Part shown: one piece after another, positions 1 to 7,760 of the stretch
How the letters are laid out: each line of letters begins with the position of its first letter
Numbering within the stretch: the stretch's first letter is position 1
NCBI GenBank assembly: GCA_900757595.1
Contig: CAAEOL010000001.1
Coordinates: 33,374-97,373 of the forward strand
Length of the DNA: 64,000 nucleotides
Source of the DNA: an uncultured Collinsella sp.
GTDB taxonomy: Bacteria; Actinomycetota; Coriobacteriia; Coriobacteriales; Coriobacteriaceae
Direction of reading: 5' to 3'
Notes under the pieces: model-generated
Seen by the model: the letters and a program-made list of their open reading frames with translations, nothing else
What the model was told of the DNA's origin: nothing
The model's database searches: none
Translations under genes and position numbers: made by a program

Positions 1-754
1 GATGATTGATAATACTTGCCTGGTAGGCGGCACCAAAGCCATTGTCGATATTGACGACCGAAACGCCGCTGGCGCAGGAGTTGAGCATGGCGAGCAGCGC
101 GGCTACGCCACCAAAGCTCGCGCCGTAACCCACGCTGGTAGGAACGGCGATGACCGGACAGCTCACAAGACCGCCGACAACGCTCGCCAGGGCGCCCTCC
201 ATGCCGGCGATGGCGATGACCACCTGCGCCTGGGCAAGTTCCTCGGCATGAGCGAGCAGGCGGTGCAAGCCGGCGACACCCACGTCGTAGAGGCGATCGA
301 CCTCGTTGCCGTAGAACTCGGCCGTCAGTGCCGCCTCTTCGGCGACGGGCAGGTCGCTCGTGCCGGCGCAGGCGACGACGATGCGTCCGTTGCCGTTGGG
401 GGAGGGCTTGCCACCCACGAGGGCGAGCTGGGCGTCCGGGACATATCCCAGGTCGATGCCGTTGCCGAGGAGCTCCGAGGTGCGGGCTGCCTTTTCGTCG
501 TCCAGGCGCGTGACCAGGATGCGCTCCTGGCCGGCATCGAGTAATGCTTTGATAATGGCGGCAATTTGCTCGGCGGTTTTACCGGCGCCGTAGACAACTT
601 CGCCGGCTCCCTGGCGCACCCCGCGCGAAAGGTCGAGCTGCGCAAAGCCCAAATCGGCGGTCGGAGCCGTCTGGATGCGCGTGAGGGCGTCGGCAGGGGT
701 GACTGCTCCGCCGGCAACATCGCTCAGCAGCTGCTCTAGATCTCGCTTATCCAT
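1..754 (-). CDS. larB: LarB, nickel-pincer cofactor biosynthesis carboxylase/hydrolase (C-terminus cut by window edge)
   Basis: Read on the minus strand from the ATG at 754, the frame stays open for 251 codons to the window edge. The protein begins MDKRDLEQLL and carries the AIR-carboxylase-like (PurE-related) half typical of LarB: VVACAGTSDLPVAEEA, then AGMEGALASVVGGL, and IAVPTSVGYGASFGG near the end. LarB carboxylates and hydrolyses nicotinic acid adenine dinucleotide in the first step of the nickel-pincer cofactor used by lactate racemase. The family is about 250 residues long, so only a few residues should lie outside the window. larC/larE are not seen here. The family assignment is by recognition of motifs and length. 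Confidence 0.88.
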   Translation of the reverse strand, partial: MDKRDLEQLLSDVAGGAVTPADALTRIQTAPTADLGFAQLDLSRGVRQGAGEVVYGAGKTAEQIAAIIKALLDAGQERILVTRLDDEKAARTSELLGNGIDLGYVPDAQLALVGGKPSPNGNGRIVVACAGTSDLPVAEEAALTAEFYGNEVDRLYDVGVAGLHRLLAHAEELAQAQVVIAIAGMEGALASVVGGLVSCPVIAVPTSVGYGASFGGVAALLAMLNSCASGVSVVNIDNGFGAAYQASIINH

Positions 755-868
755 ATATGTTCCCTTCGACGGCGCAAAGTTTAGCACTCAAAGGGTATGT
801 TTCCGAACACTAAGACAGAATTGTTCGGAAACTATAGGACAGACTGATTCAATTGCTAGACGGATTGG

Positions 869-1504
869 CTAGTCGCGCAGGATGATGTCCATGGCGAGCA
901 TCAGATTGCGCTCGTCGATGGCAAACGGGGCGGCCTCGCGCGTCTTGGGCTTGGCACAAAACGCGATGCCCGTGCCCGCGGCCTGAATCATGGGGATGTC
1001 GTTGGCACCGTCGCCGATCGCGACGGTGTGGGCCATATCGACGCCGCACTCAACTGCCCAGTCCAGCAGCTGGATGAGCTTGGACTCCTTGGTCACAATG
1101 TCGGCAGCCAACTTACCGGTGAGCTTGCCGTCCACGACCTCCAGACGATTGGCCAGGCAAAAGTCGATGCCCGCGGCGGCCACGATCTTATCGGCGACTT
1201 CGTGAAAGCCGCCACTCACGACGCCGACCTTCCAACCCTTGCTGTGTGCCGAGCGCACAAGCTCCAACGCGCCGGGGGTAAATGTCACGCGCTTAAAGGT
1301 GCGCTCGAACACGCTCTCGTCCAGGCCGGCGAACAGCCTCACGCGCTCCTCGAGCGCCTGCTTAAAGTCAAGCTCGCCGCGCATGGCGCGTTCGGTGATC
1401 TGTGCCACCTGCTCGCCCACGCCGGCTTCCTCGCCCAACAGGTCGATGACCTCCTGGTTGATGAGCGTGGAGTCGATATCCATAACGATGAGGCGTGCAG
1501 TCAT
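869..1504 (-). CDS. serB: Phosphoserine phosphatase SerB (HAD family)
   Basis: A 211-residue HAD-superfamily protein. The N-terminal catalytic motif VMDIDSTLINQEVID (DxDST) supplies the nucleophile Asp, a VSGGFHEV motif supplies the Ser, and GDGANDIPM near the C-terminus gives the Mg-binding Asp. These are the SerB hallmarks, so the predicted reaction is hydrolysis of phosphoserine to serine, the last step of serine synthesis. The frame is open to 1549, but ATG 1504 has GGAAAGG just upstream and puts the DxDST loop at the usual distance from the start. It lacks the extra N-terminal ACT-like region of long SerB forms. It is divergent from aspS. Confidence 0.9.
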   Translation of the reverse strand: MTARLIVMDIDSTLINQEVIDLLGEEAGVGEQVAQITERAMRGELDFKQALEERVRLFAGLDESVFERTFKRVTFTPGALELVRSAHSKGWKVGVVSGGFHEVADKIVAAAGIDFCLANRLEVVDGKLTGKLAADIVTKESKLIQLLDWAVECGVDMAHTVAIGDGANDIPMIQAAGTGIAFCAKPKTREAAPFAIDERNLMLAMDIILRD

Positions 1505-1697
1505 GGCGGGCCTTTCCGAGTGCAGTTGTATTGGGGCATATTGTCGCACGTGACGAGCGCGGGCGGGTGTCGCGGCGCGTCAATTGTTTCGTCTCCGTCA
1601 AGTCTTTGGGCAGGAGCTACTTTTTCGCGGCACATCGACGCGAGTGCGATAAGATAGAACGCCATGTCTGGCTGCGCGGTTTACGCAGGCTGGGCAA

Positions 1698-1739
1698 ATC
1701 TGTACGACGCCGCCCGGAACGACACGGGGCGGCACAGAT
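1698..1739 (+). promoter_or_regulatory. Leader hairpin just upstream of aspS
   Basis: ATCTGT and GCCGCCC on the left pair with GGGGCGGC and ACAGAT on the right, forming a stem that ends five bases before the AAAGGAGG of aspS. There is no T-run, so it is not a simple terminator. No T-box specifier layout was recognised. It may affect translation or mRNA stability; function is unknown. Confidence 0.3.
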
Positions 1740-1760
1740 CCATAAAGGAGGATCACTGGT

Positions 1761-3548
1761 ATGAGCCAGACCCGTCCCATCGATGAGCATTCCATGCACA
1801 CCCGTACCTGCGGCGAGCTTCGCTTCGAGAACGTGGGCGAAGAGGTCACCCTCACCGGTTGGGTGAGCCGTCGCCGCGACCACGGCGGCCTTATCTTCTG
1901 CGACCTTCGCGACCGTGAGGGCATCACGCAGCTTACCTTCGACCCCGAGCACTCCGACGGCGACGCCTTTAAGATCGCCGAGACCATGCGTCCCGAGTGG
2001 CCCATCAAGATTCACGGCGTCGTGCGCGCCCGTGGCGAGGAGACCACCAACACCAAGCTCGCGACCGGCGAGATCGAGGTCCTGACCGACCACGCCGAGG
2101 TGCTCAATACGTCCGTCACCCCGCCGTTCCAGATCGAGGACGGCATCGAGACCAGCGAGGACACCCGTCTGCGCTATCGCTATCTGGACCTCCGTCGTCC
2201 CGAGATGATGGCCAACCTCAAGCTGCGCTCCGACTTTACCTTTGCCATTCGCGAGGCGCTGCACAACCGTGAGTTCATGGAGGTCGAGACGCCCTCCCTG
2301 TTCAAGTCTACGCCCGAGGGCGCCCGCGACTTCATCGTCCCCAGCCGCATCCAGCCGGGCAACTTCTACGCTCTGCCGCAGTCCCCGCAGCTCCTGAAGC
2401 AGCTGCTCATGGTCGGTGGCGTCGAGCGCTACTACCAGGTCGCCAAGTGCTTCCGCGACGAGGACCTGCGCGCCGACCGTCAGCCCGAGTTCACCCAGGT
2501 CGATATCGAGATGTCCTTCGTGGACCAGAACGACGTTATGAGCGCGCTCGAAGAGGTCCTGTCCGACGCCTTCGGCCGCATGGGTGTCGAGATGCCCACG
2601 CCGCTGCGTCGCATGGACTATTGGGAGGCCATGGACACCTATGGCTCCGACAAGCCCGATACTCGCTACGGCATGCACCTGGTCGACCTGACCGACATCT
2701 TTGCCAACTCCAAGTTCAAGGTCTTTGCGACTGCTGCAAACGAGGAGGGCTCTGTCGTCAAGGCCATCAACGCCAAGGGCGCCGGTGCCTGGGCACGTGC
2801 CAAGATCGATAAGCTCGCCGGCGTGGCCTCCACGTTTGGCGCCAAGGGCCTGGCCTGGATCGCTTTCCGCGAGGACGGCTCCATCAACAGCCCCATCGTC
2901 AAGTTCTTCTCGGACGAGGAGATGGCTGCTCTGCGCGAGCGCATGGACGTCGAGCCCGGCGACCTTGTGATGTTTGCCGCCGGCCCGCGCCTGCTCTCCG
3001 ACGAGATCCTGGGCGGCATGCGTTCCCACATGGCCAACGCGCTCGAGATCAAGCGCGAGGGCCACGACTTCCTGTGGGTCGTCAACTTCCCGCTGTTCCA
3101 CTGGGACGAGGATCGCAAGGCCTATGCAGCCGAGCACCAGCCCTTCACCCTGCCGACCGAGACCGACATCGCCAAGATCGAGGCCGATCCGTTGGCAGCC
3201 GGTTCGTGCACCTACGACTTTGTCATGGACGGCTTTGAGGCCGGCGGCGGCGGTATGCGTATCCACAACGCCGAGATGCAGATGTCCATGCTCAAGCTCC
3301 TGGGCTTTACCGAGGAGCGCGCCGAGTCGCAGTTTGGCTTCCTCATGGAGGCCCTCAAGTTTGGTGCGCCCCCGATGGGCGGTTTCGCTCTGGGTCTGGA
3401 CCGCGTGTGCATGCTGCTCACCGGTTCCGACTCCATCCGCGACGTCATGGCGTTCCCCAAGACGGCCAGCGGCTCCGACCTCATGTCGGGTGCTCCGAGT
3501 GCCGTTTCCGGCGCCCAGCTCAAGGACGTCAGCCTGCGCCTGATGTAG
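1761..3548 (+). CDS. aspS: Aspartyl-tRNA synthetase (probably non-discriminating)
   Basis: A 595-residue class II synthetase of the long bacterial type. The N-terminal OB-fold anticodon domain contains GWVSRRRDHGGLIF. Motif 2 is FRDEDLRADRQPEFTQ, an inserted GAD-type domain lies in the middle, and motif 3 is GFALGLDRVCMLL. An ideal AAAGGAGG stands before the ATG. In bacterial AspRS, a His in RRRDHGG (Leu in E. coli) has been linked to the non-discriminating form that also charges tRNA-Asn. That fits with gatCAB at 46.9-50.4 kb, which would convert Asp-tRNA-Asn to Asn-tRNA-Asn. The specificity is an inference; the enzyme assignment is secure. A terminator follows. Confidence 0.97.
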   Translation: MSQTRPIDEHSMHTRTCGELRFENVGEEVTLTGWVSRRRDHGGLIFCDLRDREGITQLTFDPEHSDGDAFKIAETMRPEWPIKIHGVVRARGEETTNTKLATGEIEVLTDHAEVLNTSVTPPFQIEDGIETSEDTRLRYRYLDLRRPEMMANLKLRSDFTFAIREALHNREFMEVETPSLFKSTPEGARDFIVPSRIQPGNFYALPQSPQLLKQLLMVGGVERYYQVAKCFRDEDLRADRQPEFTQVDIEMSFVDQNDVMSALEEVLSDAFGRMGVEMPTPLRRMDYWEAMDTYGSDKPDTRYGMHLVDLTDIFANSKFKVFATAANEEGSVVKAINAKGAGAWARAKIDKLAGVASTFGAKGLAWIAFREDGSINSPIVKFFSDEEMAALRERMDVEPGDLVMFAAGPRLLSDEILGGMRSHMANALEIKREGHDFLWVVNFPLFHWDEDRKAYAAEHQPFTLPTETDIAKIEADPLAAGSCTYDFVMDGFEAGGGGMRIHNAEMQMSMLKLLGFTEERAESQFGFLMEALKFGAPPMGGFALGLDRVCMLLTGSDSIRDVMAFPKTASGSDLMSGAPSAVSGAQLKDVSLRLM

Positions 3549-3573
3549 GCGAGCGGCTACATATTGCCCGCAA

Positions 3574-3606
3574 CGAGGGAAGGACGCGCGCCTTCCCTCG
3601 TTTTTT
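3574..3606 (+). terminator. Rho-independent terminator after aspS
   Basis: CGAGGGAAGG and CCTTCCCTCG pair perfectly around a seven-base loop and are followed by TTTTTT. Confidence 0.93.
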
Positions 3607-3691
3607 GTGGGACGGGGGTGCGCCGGTAACGTACAATAACTACCACGTGGCTGGGTTTGCTGGCCGAATGTGCGATGTCGTGGGAGGGGAC

Positions 3692-3940
3692 ATGGTCGAG
3701 TTTACAAAGACGATTAAAGATCCGTTGGGACTGCATGCCCGCCCGGTTGCGCTGCTCTACGACATCATTGCCAAGCACCGTAGCAACGTATCGGTCAGTA
3801 TCGGCGAGCGCCATACCGACGGTCGCGATGTGATGGGGCTCATGGCGCTCTACGGCGAATGCGGCGAGGACATCGTGTTCCGCGTTTCGGGCGTGGACGA
3901 GGCCTCGTGCGTCACGTCGATCAGAAACCTCTCGCTCTAA
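3692..3940 (+). CDS. HPr-family phosphocarrier protein with Asp at position 46
   Basis: An 82-residue HPr-like protein. The active-site motif GLHARPVA places the phospho-accepting His at exactly residue 15. The regulatory helix that in Firmicutes reads KSIMGVM around Ser46 reads RDVMGLM here, with Asp at residue 46. The protein can therefore accept phosphate on His15 from Enzyme I but cannot be phosphorylated by an HPr kinase at residue 46. GGGAGGGG precedes the ATG. It stands alone, not in a pts operon, although an EIIA-Glc gene lies at the right end of the window. It could be the general HPr or a specialised paralogue (Crh/NPr-like). Confidence 0.85.
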   Translation: MVEFTKTIKDPLGLHARPVALLYDIIAKHRSNVSVSIGERHTDGRDVMGLMALYGECGEDIVFRVSGVDEASCVTSIRNLSL

Positions 3941-3951
3941 AGCGCAACAAT

Positions 3952-3978
3952 GTGGCGAAGGGACAGTCCCTTTGTCAC
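3952..3978. repeat. Palindromic intergenic element, short form (GTCCCTTTGTCAC arm)
   Basis: The left arm GTGGCGAAGGGAC pairs with GTCCCTTTGTCAC around a single-base loop. The core GGGACAG and CCTTTGT relate it to the element at 55294-55315 and to the longer family at 22455, 32940, 34511, 35473 and 46586. Confidence 0.6.
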
Positions 3979-4035
3979 ATCTTTCTTTGTTGCATATAGG
4001 AAACTTTTCCGAAAACTGAATAGGAACCCTTTCCA

Positions 4036-4089
4036 AAAAGTTAGCCACGTGCTAGTTTACTGTAGCGAACATAGACGTGGTTAACTTTT
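4036..4089. promoter_or_regulatory. Candidate DtxR/IdeR-like operator region upstream of feoA
   Basis: AAAAGTTAGCCACG (4036-4049) recurs in inverted form as CGTGGTTAACTTTT (4076-4089), 13 of 14 positions matching. The AGTTAGC half-site resembles the TTAGGTTAGC half of DtxR/IdeR boxes, and the same AAGTTAG word forms a palindrome before feoB at 4664. The inferred role is metal-dependent repression of the feo genes. The regulator itself is not in the window. Confidence 0.45.
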
Positions 4090-4132
4090 GCTGCGTCGAT
4101 GTTGAGGACGAACTGACGTTAGGAGCTCACTC

Positions 4133-4375
4133 ATGTCTTGCGGACCGCAGATGCCGGCTATGCCGCTTTCGATGGTAAAAGCGGGCGAAACCGTGCGCGT
4201 GTCTCGTGTAAAGGGCAATGAGGATATGAAGCACCACCTCAAGGACCTCGGCTTTGTCGAGGGCAGCGAAATTCACGTGGTGAGCTCGAGTGGCGCCAAT
4301 ATCATCGTCACGGTGCTGGGCGCACGCTTTGGTATCGATTCCAAGGTTGCCATGCACATCATGACCGTCAGTTAG
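4133..4375 (+). CDS. feoA: FeoA-domain ferrous iron transport protein (first copy)
   Basis: An 80-residue SH3-like FeoA domain: PLSMVKAGETVRVSRVKG, then HLKDLGFVEGSEIHVV and the closing GIDSKVAMHIM. FeoA proteins are small cytosolic partners of the FeoB Fe2+ permease. An extension MSCGPQMPA precedes the domain. It is followed after 38 bases by a second FeoA and then feoB, the tandem-FeoA arrangement common in anaerobes. Candidate metal-responsive operators lie upstream. Confidence 0.92.
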   Translation: MSCGPQMPAMPLSMVKAGETVRVSRVKGNEDMKHHLKDLGFVEGSEIHVVSSSGANIIVTVLGARFGIDSKVAMHIMTVS

Positions 4376-4413
4376 TCCGCAGCATTTAAAAAAACCGAAA
4401 GGGGGACAAGTAA

Positions 4414-4635
4414 ATGAAGACGTTGGGTGACGTTAAGGTGGGCGAGAGCTCCACCATCGTCAAGCTTCACGGTGAGGGTGCGCTTCGCCGTCACCTTATG
4501 GACCTGGGGCTCATCAAGGGCACGTCGTTTAAGGTCGTAAAGGTCGCACCGCTCGGAGATCCGGTCGAGATCAACGTGCGCGGCTACGAGCTTTCCATCC
4601 GCAAGGAGGAGGCTGCCGTCGTCGAGGTCCAGTAA
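4414..4635 (+). CDS. feoA: FeoA-domain ferrous iron transport protein (second copy)
   Basis: A 73-residue FeoA domain with the usual GEGALRRHLMDLGLIKG turn and a C-terminal YELSIRKEEAAVVEV strand. It differs clearly from the first copy, so the pair is an old duplication rather than a recent one. GAAAGGGGG lies 9-10 bases before the ATG. A DtxR-like palindrome sits between this gene and feoB, so feoB may have its own iron-responsive promoter. Confidence 0.92.
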   Translation: MKTLGDVKVGESSTIVKLHGEGALRRHLMDLGLIKGTSFKVVKVAPLGDPVEINVRGYELSIRKEEAAVVEVQ

Positions 4636-4663
4636 GGGCCAGCGGCGAGTATTTCTGCAGATA

Positions 4664-4683
4664 AAGTTAGGTTTCTCTAACTT
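4664..4683. promoter_or_regulatory. Candidate iron-responsive operator before feoB
   Basis: AAGTTAGGTTTCTCTAACTT is a perfect 7-bp inverted repeat with a 6-bp spacer and resembles the DtxR/IdeR consensus (TTAGGTTAGCCTAACC type). It lies in the 123-bp gap between the second feoA and feoB. Confidence 0.5.
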
Positions 4684-4758
4684 AATGCAGCAACTTTGAA
4701 GCACATTATCCAGCTCGCGCGGAGAAAGCAGCGCGGGCACACAAGGAAGAAGGATTGA

Positions 4759-7086
4759 ATGGCGGATTCTCAGATCCATGTCGCGCTGGCGGGTAACCCC
4801 AACTGCGGCAAGACCACGCTTTTCAACCTGATCACCGGCGCCAACGGCTACGTTGGCAACTGGCCCGGCGTCACGGTTGAGAAAAAGGAAGCCAAGCTCC
4901 TAAGCGACAAGAACGTCACGATTACGGACCTCCCCGGCATCTACTCGCTTTCCCCCTACAGCCCCGAGGAGCAGTGCTCGCGCGACTACCTCATGAGCGG
5001 CGAGCCCGATGTCGTCGTCCAGGTGGTCGATGCCACCAACCTGGAGCGCAACCTGTACCTGGCGCTTCAGGTTATCGAGACCGGCCTGCCCGTGGTCGTC
5101 GCCCTCAACATGGCCGACTTGGTCGAGAAGAACGGCGATAAGATCGACACGGACAAGCTCTCCAAGAAGCTCGGCTGCCCGGTCATGATGATCTCGGCTC
5201 TTAAGAACAAGGGCATCACGGAGCTGTTCGAGCAGGTCAAGAAGTCCGCTGCTTCCAAGGGCCAGGTGCCGGAGCACAAGTTCGATTCCTCCATCGAGGA
5301 CGTTCTGGACCACATCGAGAACAATCTGCCGGCGAGCGTTCCCGCCAACAAGCGTCGCTACTACGCCGTCAAGCTGTTCGAGCGCGACGCGGACGCCTGC
5401 AAGCTCATCAACCTCACTAAGGAGAAGGCCGCTCGCGTCGAGCAGCTGGTCGCCCAGTGCGAGCAGGATTGCGACGACGACGCCGAGTCCATCATCACCG
5501 GCGAGCGCTACGGCGTGATCGCCCACATCATCGACGAGTGCCTCACCAAGGCTCCGGCCAAGATGAGCACCTCCGAGAAGATCGACCGTGTGGTTACCAA
5601 CCGTATCTTGGGCCTGCCGATCTTTGTGGTCATCATGTTCTGCGTGTACTACATTGCCGTCTCTACCTTGGGCGGCACGGTGACCGACTTCACCAACGAC
5701 CAGCTCTTTGGCACCGACGGTTGGTATGTGCTCGGCCAGGGCCGCGACGCCTACGACGCAGCTGTCGAGGCTGCGGGTGACGCCGCCGACTCGGTCGACC
5801 CGGCACAGTACGGCCCCTATGTTCCGGGTATTACCACCGTGGTGCACGATGCCCTTGTGGCGGGCGGCACCGAGGACGGTGGCCTGGTCGATTCGCTGGT
5901 CTGTGACGGTATCGTCGGCGGTCTGGGCGCCATCTTCGGCTTCGTGCCGCAGATGTTCCTGCTGTTCGTGATGCTGTCTTTCTTGGAGGACTGCGGCTAC
6001 ATGGCCCGCGTCGCCTTCATCATGGACCGCGTGTTCCGCCGCTTTGGCCTGTCCGGTAAGTCCTTCATCCCCATGCTCGTGTCCTCGGGCTGCGGCGTCC
6101 CCGGCGTCATGGCCACCAAGACCATCGAGAACGAGAAGGACCGCCGCATGACGGTCATGACCACCACGTTCATTCCCTGTGGCGCCAAGCTGCCGATCAT
6201 CGCTCTGCTCATGGGTTCCATCATCGGCGATTCTTCCACCACCGCCGCATGGATCAGCCCGCTGTTCTACTTCTTGGGCGTCTTTGCCGTCATTGCCTCG
6301 GGCCTCATGCTCAAGAAGACCAAGCTCTTCGCCGGTCGCCCGACGCCGTTCGTTATGGAGCTTCCCGCCTATCACTTCCCGGCAATCCGCTCTTGGGCGC
6401 TGCATGTATGGGAGCGCTGCTGGGCCTTTATCAAGAAGGCCGGCACGGTCATCTTCGCGTCCACCGTCGTGGTTTGGTTCCTCTCCAACTTTGGTAGCTA
6501 CAACGGTTCCTTCGGCTTCCTGCCTGCGATGGACGGCATCCCTGAGGAGTTTATGGACTACTCCGTGCTCGCCATGCTGGGCAACCTGGTCGCTTGGATC
6601 TTCGCCCCGCTCGGCTTTAGCACCTGGCAGGCCACCGCGCTGACTGTCTCTGGACTTGTCGCCAAGGAGAACGTCGTCGCCACCGCCGGCTCGCTGCTGT
6701 CCGTTGCCGACGCCGCCGAGACCGACCCGAGCCTGTGGACCGCGTTTGCGGGCATGTTCCCCACCATGGGCGCTTGCGTTGCCTTTGGCGCCTTTAACCT
6801 GCTGTGCGCCCCGTGCTTTGCCGCCATGGGCACTATCCGCAACCAGATGGACTCCGGCAAGTGGACCGCGATTGCCATCGGCTACGAGTGCGCCTTTGCC
6901 TGGGTGATCGGCCTGTTCATCAACCAGTTCTACAACCTGCTTGTCCTTGGCCAGTTTGGTATTTGGACGGTTGTAGCCATCGTTCTGCTGGTTGCGATGC
7001 TCTTCCAGATCTTCCGTCCCATGCCCAAGCACGCTTGGACCGACGAGGACGAGACCAACACCGCTTCCGCTGCAGTTTCCGCTTAA
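4759..7086 (+). CDS. feoB: Ferrous iron transporter FeoB
   Basis: A 775-residue inner-membrane Fe2+ permease. The N-terminal G domain has GNPNCGKTTLFN (G1), DLPGIYSLSPYSPEE (G3) and NMADL (G4), followed by a helical regulatory domain to about residue 270. The membrane part carries the two Gate motifs, recognisable at LEDCGYMARVAF with SSGCGVPG, and at VAKENVV with CFAAMGTIRNQM. An extracytoplasmic insertion of roughly 75 residues lies near residues 310-385, rich in Asp and Gly. A clear terminator follows, and a Cys-rich companion gene lies 175 bp downstream. Confidence 0.97.
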   Translation: MADSQIHVALAGNPNCGKTTLFNLITGANGYVGNWPGVTVEKKEAKLLSDKNVTITDLPGIYSLSPYSPEEQCSRDYLMSGEPDVVVQVVDATNLERNLYLALQVIETGLPVVVALNMADLVEKNGDKIDTDKLSKKLGCPVMMISALKNKGITELFEQVKKSAASKGQVPEHKFDSSIEDVLDHIENNLPASVPANKRRYYAVKLFERDADACKLINLTKEKAARVEQLVAQCEQDCDDDAESIITGERYGVIAHIIDECLTKAPAKMSTSEKIDRVVTNRILGLPIFVVIMFCVYYIAVSTLGGTVTDFTNDQLFGTDGWYVLGQGRDAYDAAVEAAGDAADSVDPAQYGPYVPGITTVVHDALVAGGTEDGGLVDSLVCDGIVGGLGAIFGFVPQMFLLFVMLSFLEDCGYMARVAFIMDRVFRRFGLSGKSFIPMLVSSGCGVPGVMATKTIENEKDRRMTVMTTTFIPCGAKLPIIALLMGSIIGDSSTTAAWISPLFYFLGVFAVIASGLMLKKTKLFAGRPTPFVMELPAYHFPAIRSWALHVWERCWAFIKKAGTVIFASTVVVWFLSNFGSYNGSFGFLPAMDGIPEEFMDYSVLAMLGNLVAWIFAPLGFSTWQATALTVSGLVAKENVVATAGSLLSVADAAETDPSLWTAFAGMFPTMGACVAFGAFNLLCAPCFAAMGTIRNQMDSGKWTAIAIGYECAFAWVIGLFINQFYNLLVLGQFGIWTVVAIVLLVAMLFQIFRPMPKHAWTDEDETNTASAAVSA

Positions 7087-7115
7087 GTCCGAATAAGGAT
7101 CAGCCCCTTTCCACG

Positions 7116-7148
7116 AGCCCGGGTGTCCCAGCGACACTCGGGCTTTTT
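7116..7148 (+). terminator. Terminator after feoB
   Basis: AGCCCGGGTGTC pairs with GACACTCGGGCT (one G-T wobble) around CCAGC, and is followed by TTTTT. Confidence 0.9.
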
Positions 7149-7184
7149 GGTGAGGGAGATGTGGCGTTTCCGCAGATAAAACCG

Positions 7185-7212
7185 ACCAAAATATACCTGT
7201 CCCTTATTGGCA
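7185..7212 (-). repeat. TGCCAA-type palindromic element (minus orientation)
   Basis: Read on the minus strand, TGCCAATAAGGGACAGG then TATATTTTGGT closely matches the element at 32886-32914. It carries the GGGACAGG core shared with other intergenic palindromes in this window. Confidence 0.5.
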
Positions 7213-7261
7213 GGTGGAGAATGGGGTAAAGTAAGTGATGGTTAACTAGAGGAGGCTTGCT

Positions 7262-7462
7262 ATGGCACCTATCGATATTGTTGTACTGGCTATTATCGGT
7301 ATTGCGTTTGTCGCCGTGTGCGTGCGCATTTATCGCAAGGGCACCTGCGCCGACTGCGCTCAAGGTGGCGTTTGCACAGGACATTGCTCCAACAAAAAGA
7401 CCTGCGCCGCACTTAAGGGCGTGGACAAAATTGCCGAAGACTTGGGCCGCGGTATCAAGTAA
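7262..7462 (+). CDS. FeoB-associated Cys-rich membrane protein
   Basis: A 66-residue protein with one N-terminal membrane helix (DIVVLAIIGIAFVAVCVRI) and a cysteine-rich stretch CADCAQGGVCTGHCSNKKTC, six cysteines in about 20 residues. This is the architecture of the small FeoB-associated Cys-rich proteins found after feoB in many anaerobes; their biochemical role is not settled. AGAGGAGG stands before the ATG. It lies beyond the feoB terminator, so it probably has its own promoter. Confidence 0.85.
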   Translation: MAPIDIVVLAIIGIAFVAVCVRIYRKGTCADCAQGGVCTGHCSNKKTCAALKGVDKIAEDLGRGIK

Positions 7463-7561
7463 GGCCCGGACATCCAGGCATCCAGGCGCCTCGCGAGTAT
7501 CCGTTCGCGGGGCGCTTTGCACATATGGGGGCGAGCGCGGTGAGTTAAAGAGTGATTTTGG

Positions 7562-7663
7562 GGTATCGCTAACTATGTGGTCAACGGCCCGCTCACCGTG
7601 GTCCATGCCGTGGTAGGCGCCAAGCTCGCCGTCGAAGGCATGACTAACTACCTGGGCCTCTAA
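7562..7663 (+). pseudogene. Possible C-terminal gene remnant next to the kdp-flanking repeat
   Basis: An open stretch ending in TAA reads NYVVNGPLTVVHAVVGAKL and then GMTNYLGL, a plausible protein tail with no start codon in a sensible place. Upstream the frame breaks. The last 30 bases are part of the direct repeat that recurs at 16047, where the coding sense is lost. No family was recognised. Confidence 0.25.
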
Positions 7664-7756
7664 CTCCACCCCGCCCATCAGTTGCGGTGAAATGCGGACT
7701 GTTTTGGCTGTCAAAGGCCTTATCTACTCCGTCTTCCACCGCAACTTTTTGTGGGG
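7634..7756. repeat. Left direct repeat flanking the kdp locus
   Basis: About 123 bp with about 12 differences from the copy at 16047-16169. It contains inner inverted arms GTTGCGGTG and CACCGCAAC plus outer CACCCC/GGGGTG, so the RNA can fold into a long hairpin. It ends four bases before the kdpE stop codon and may also end kdpE transcripts. Confidence 0.8.
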
Positions 7757-7760
7757 TGGG

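Noticed and set aside
1641..1760. T-box leader for aspS
   Set aside because: The leader has one hairpin but no T-box bulge sequence or terminator/antiterminator pair that I can identify.
1617..3266. 549-codon open frame on the minus strand opposite aspS
   Set aside because: It is antisense to a complete aspS, has biased composition typical of GC-rich shadow frames and no recognisable domain.
4900..7137. 745-codon open frame on the minus strand opposite feoB
   Set aside because: A shadow of feoB: His/Gly/Asp/Val-rich, with no domain and no ribosome binding site.
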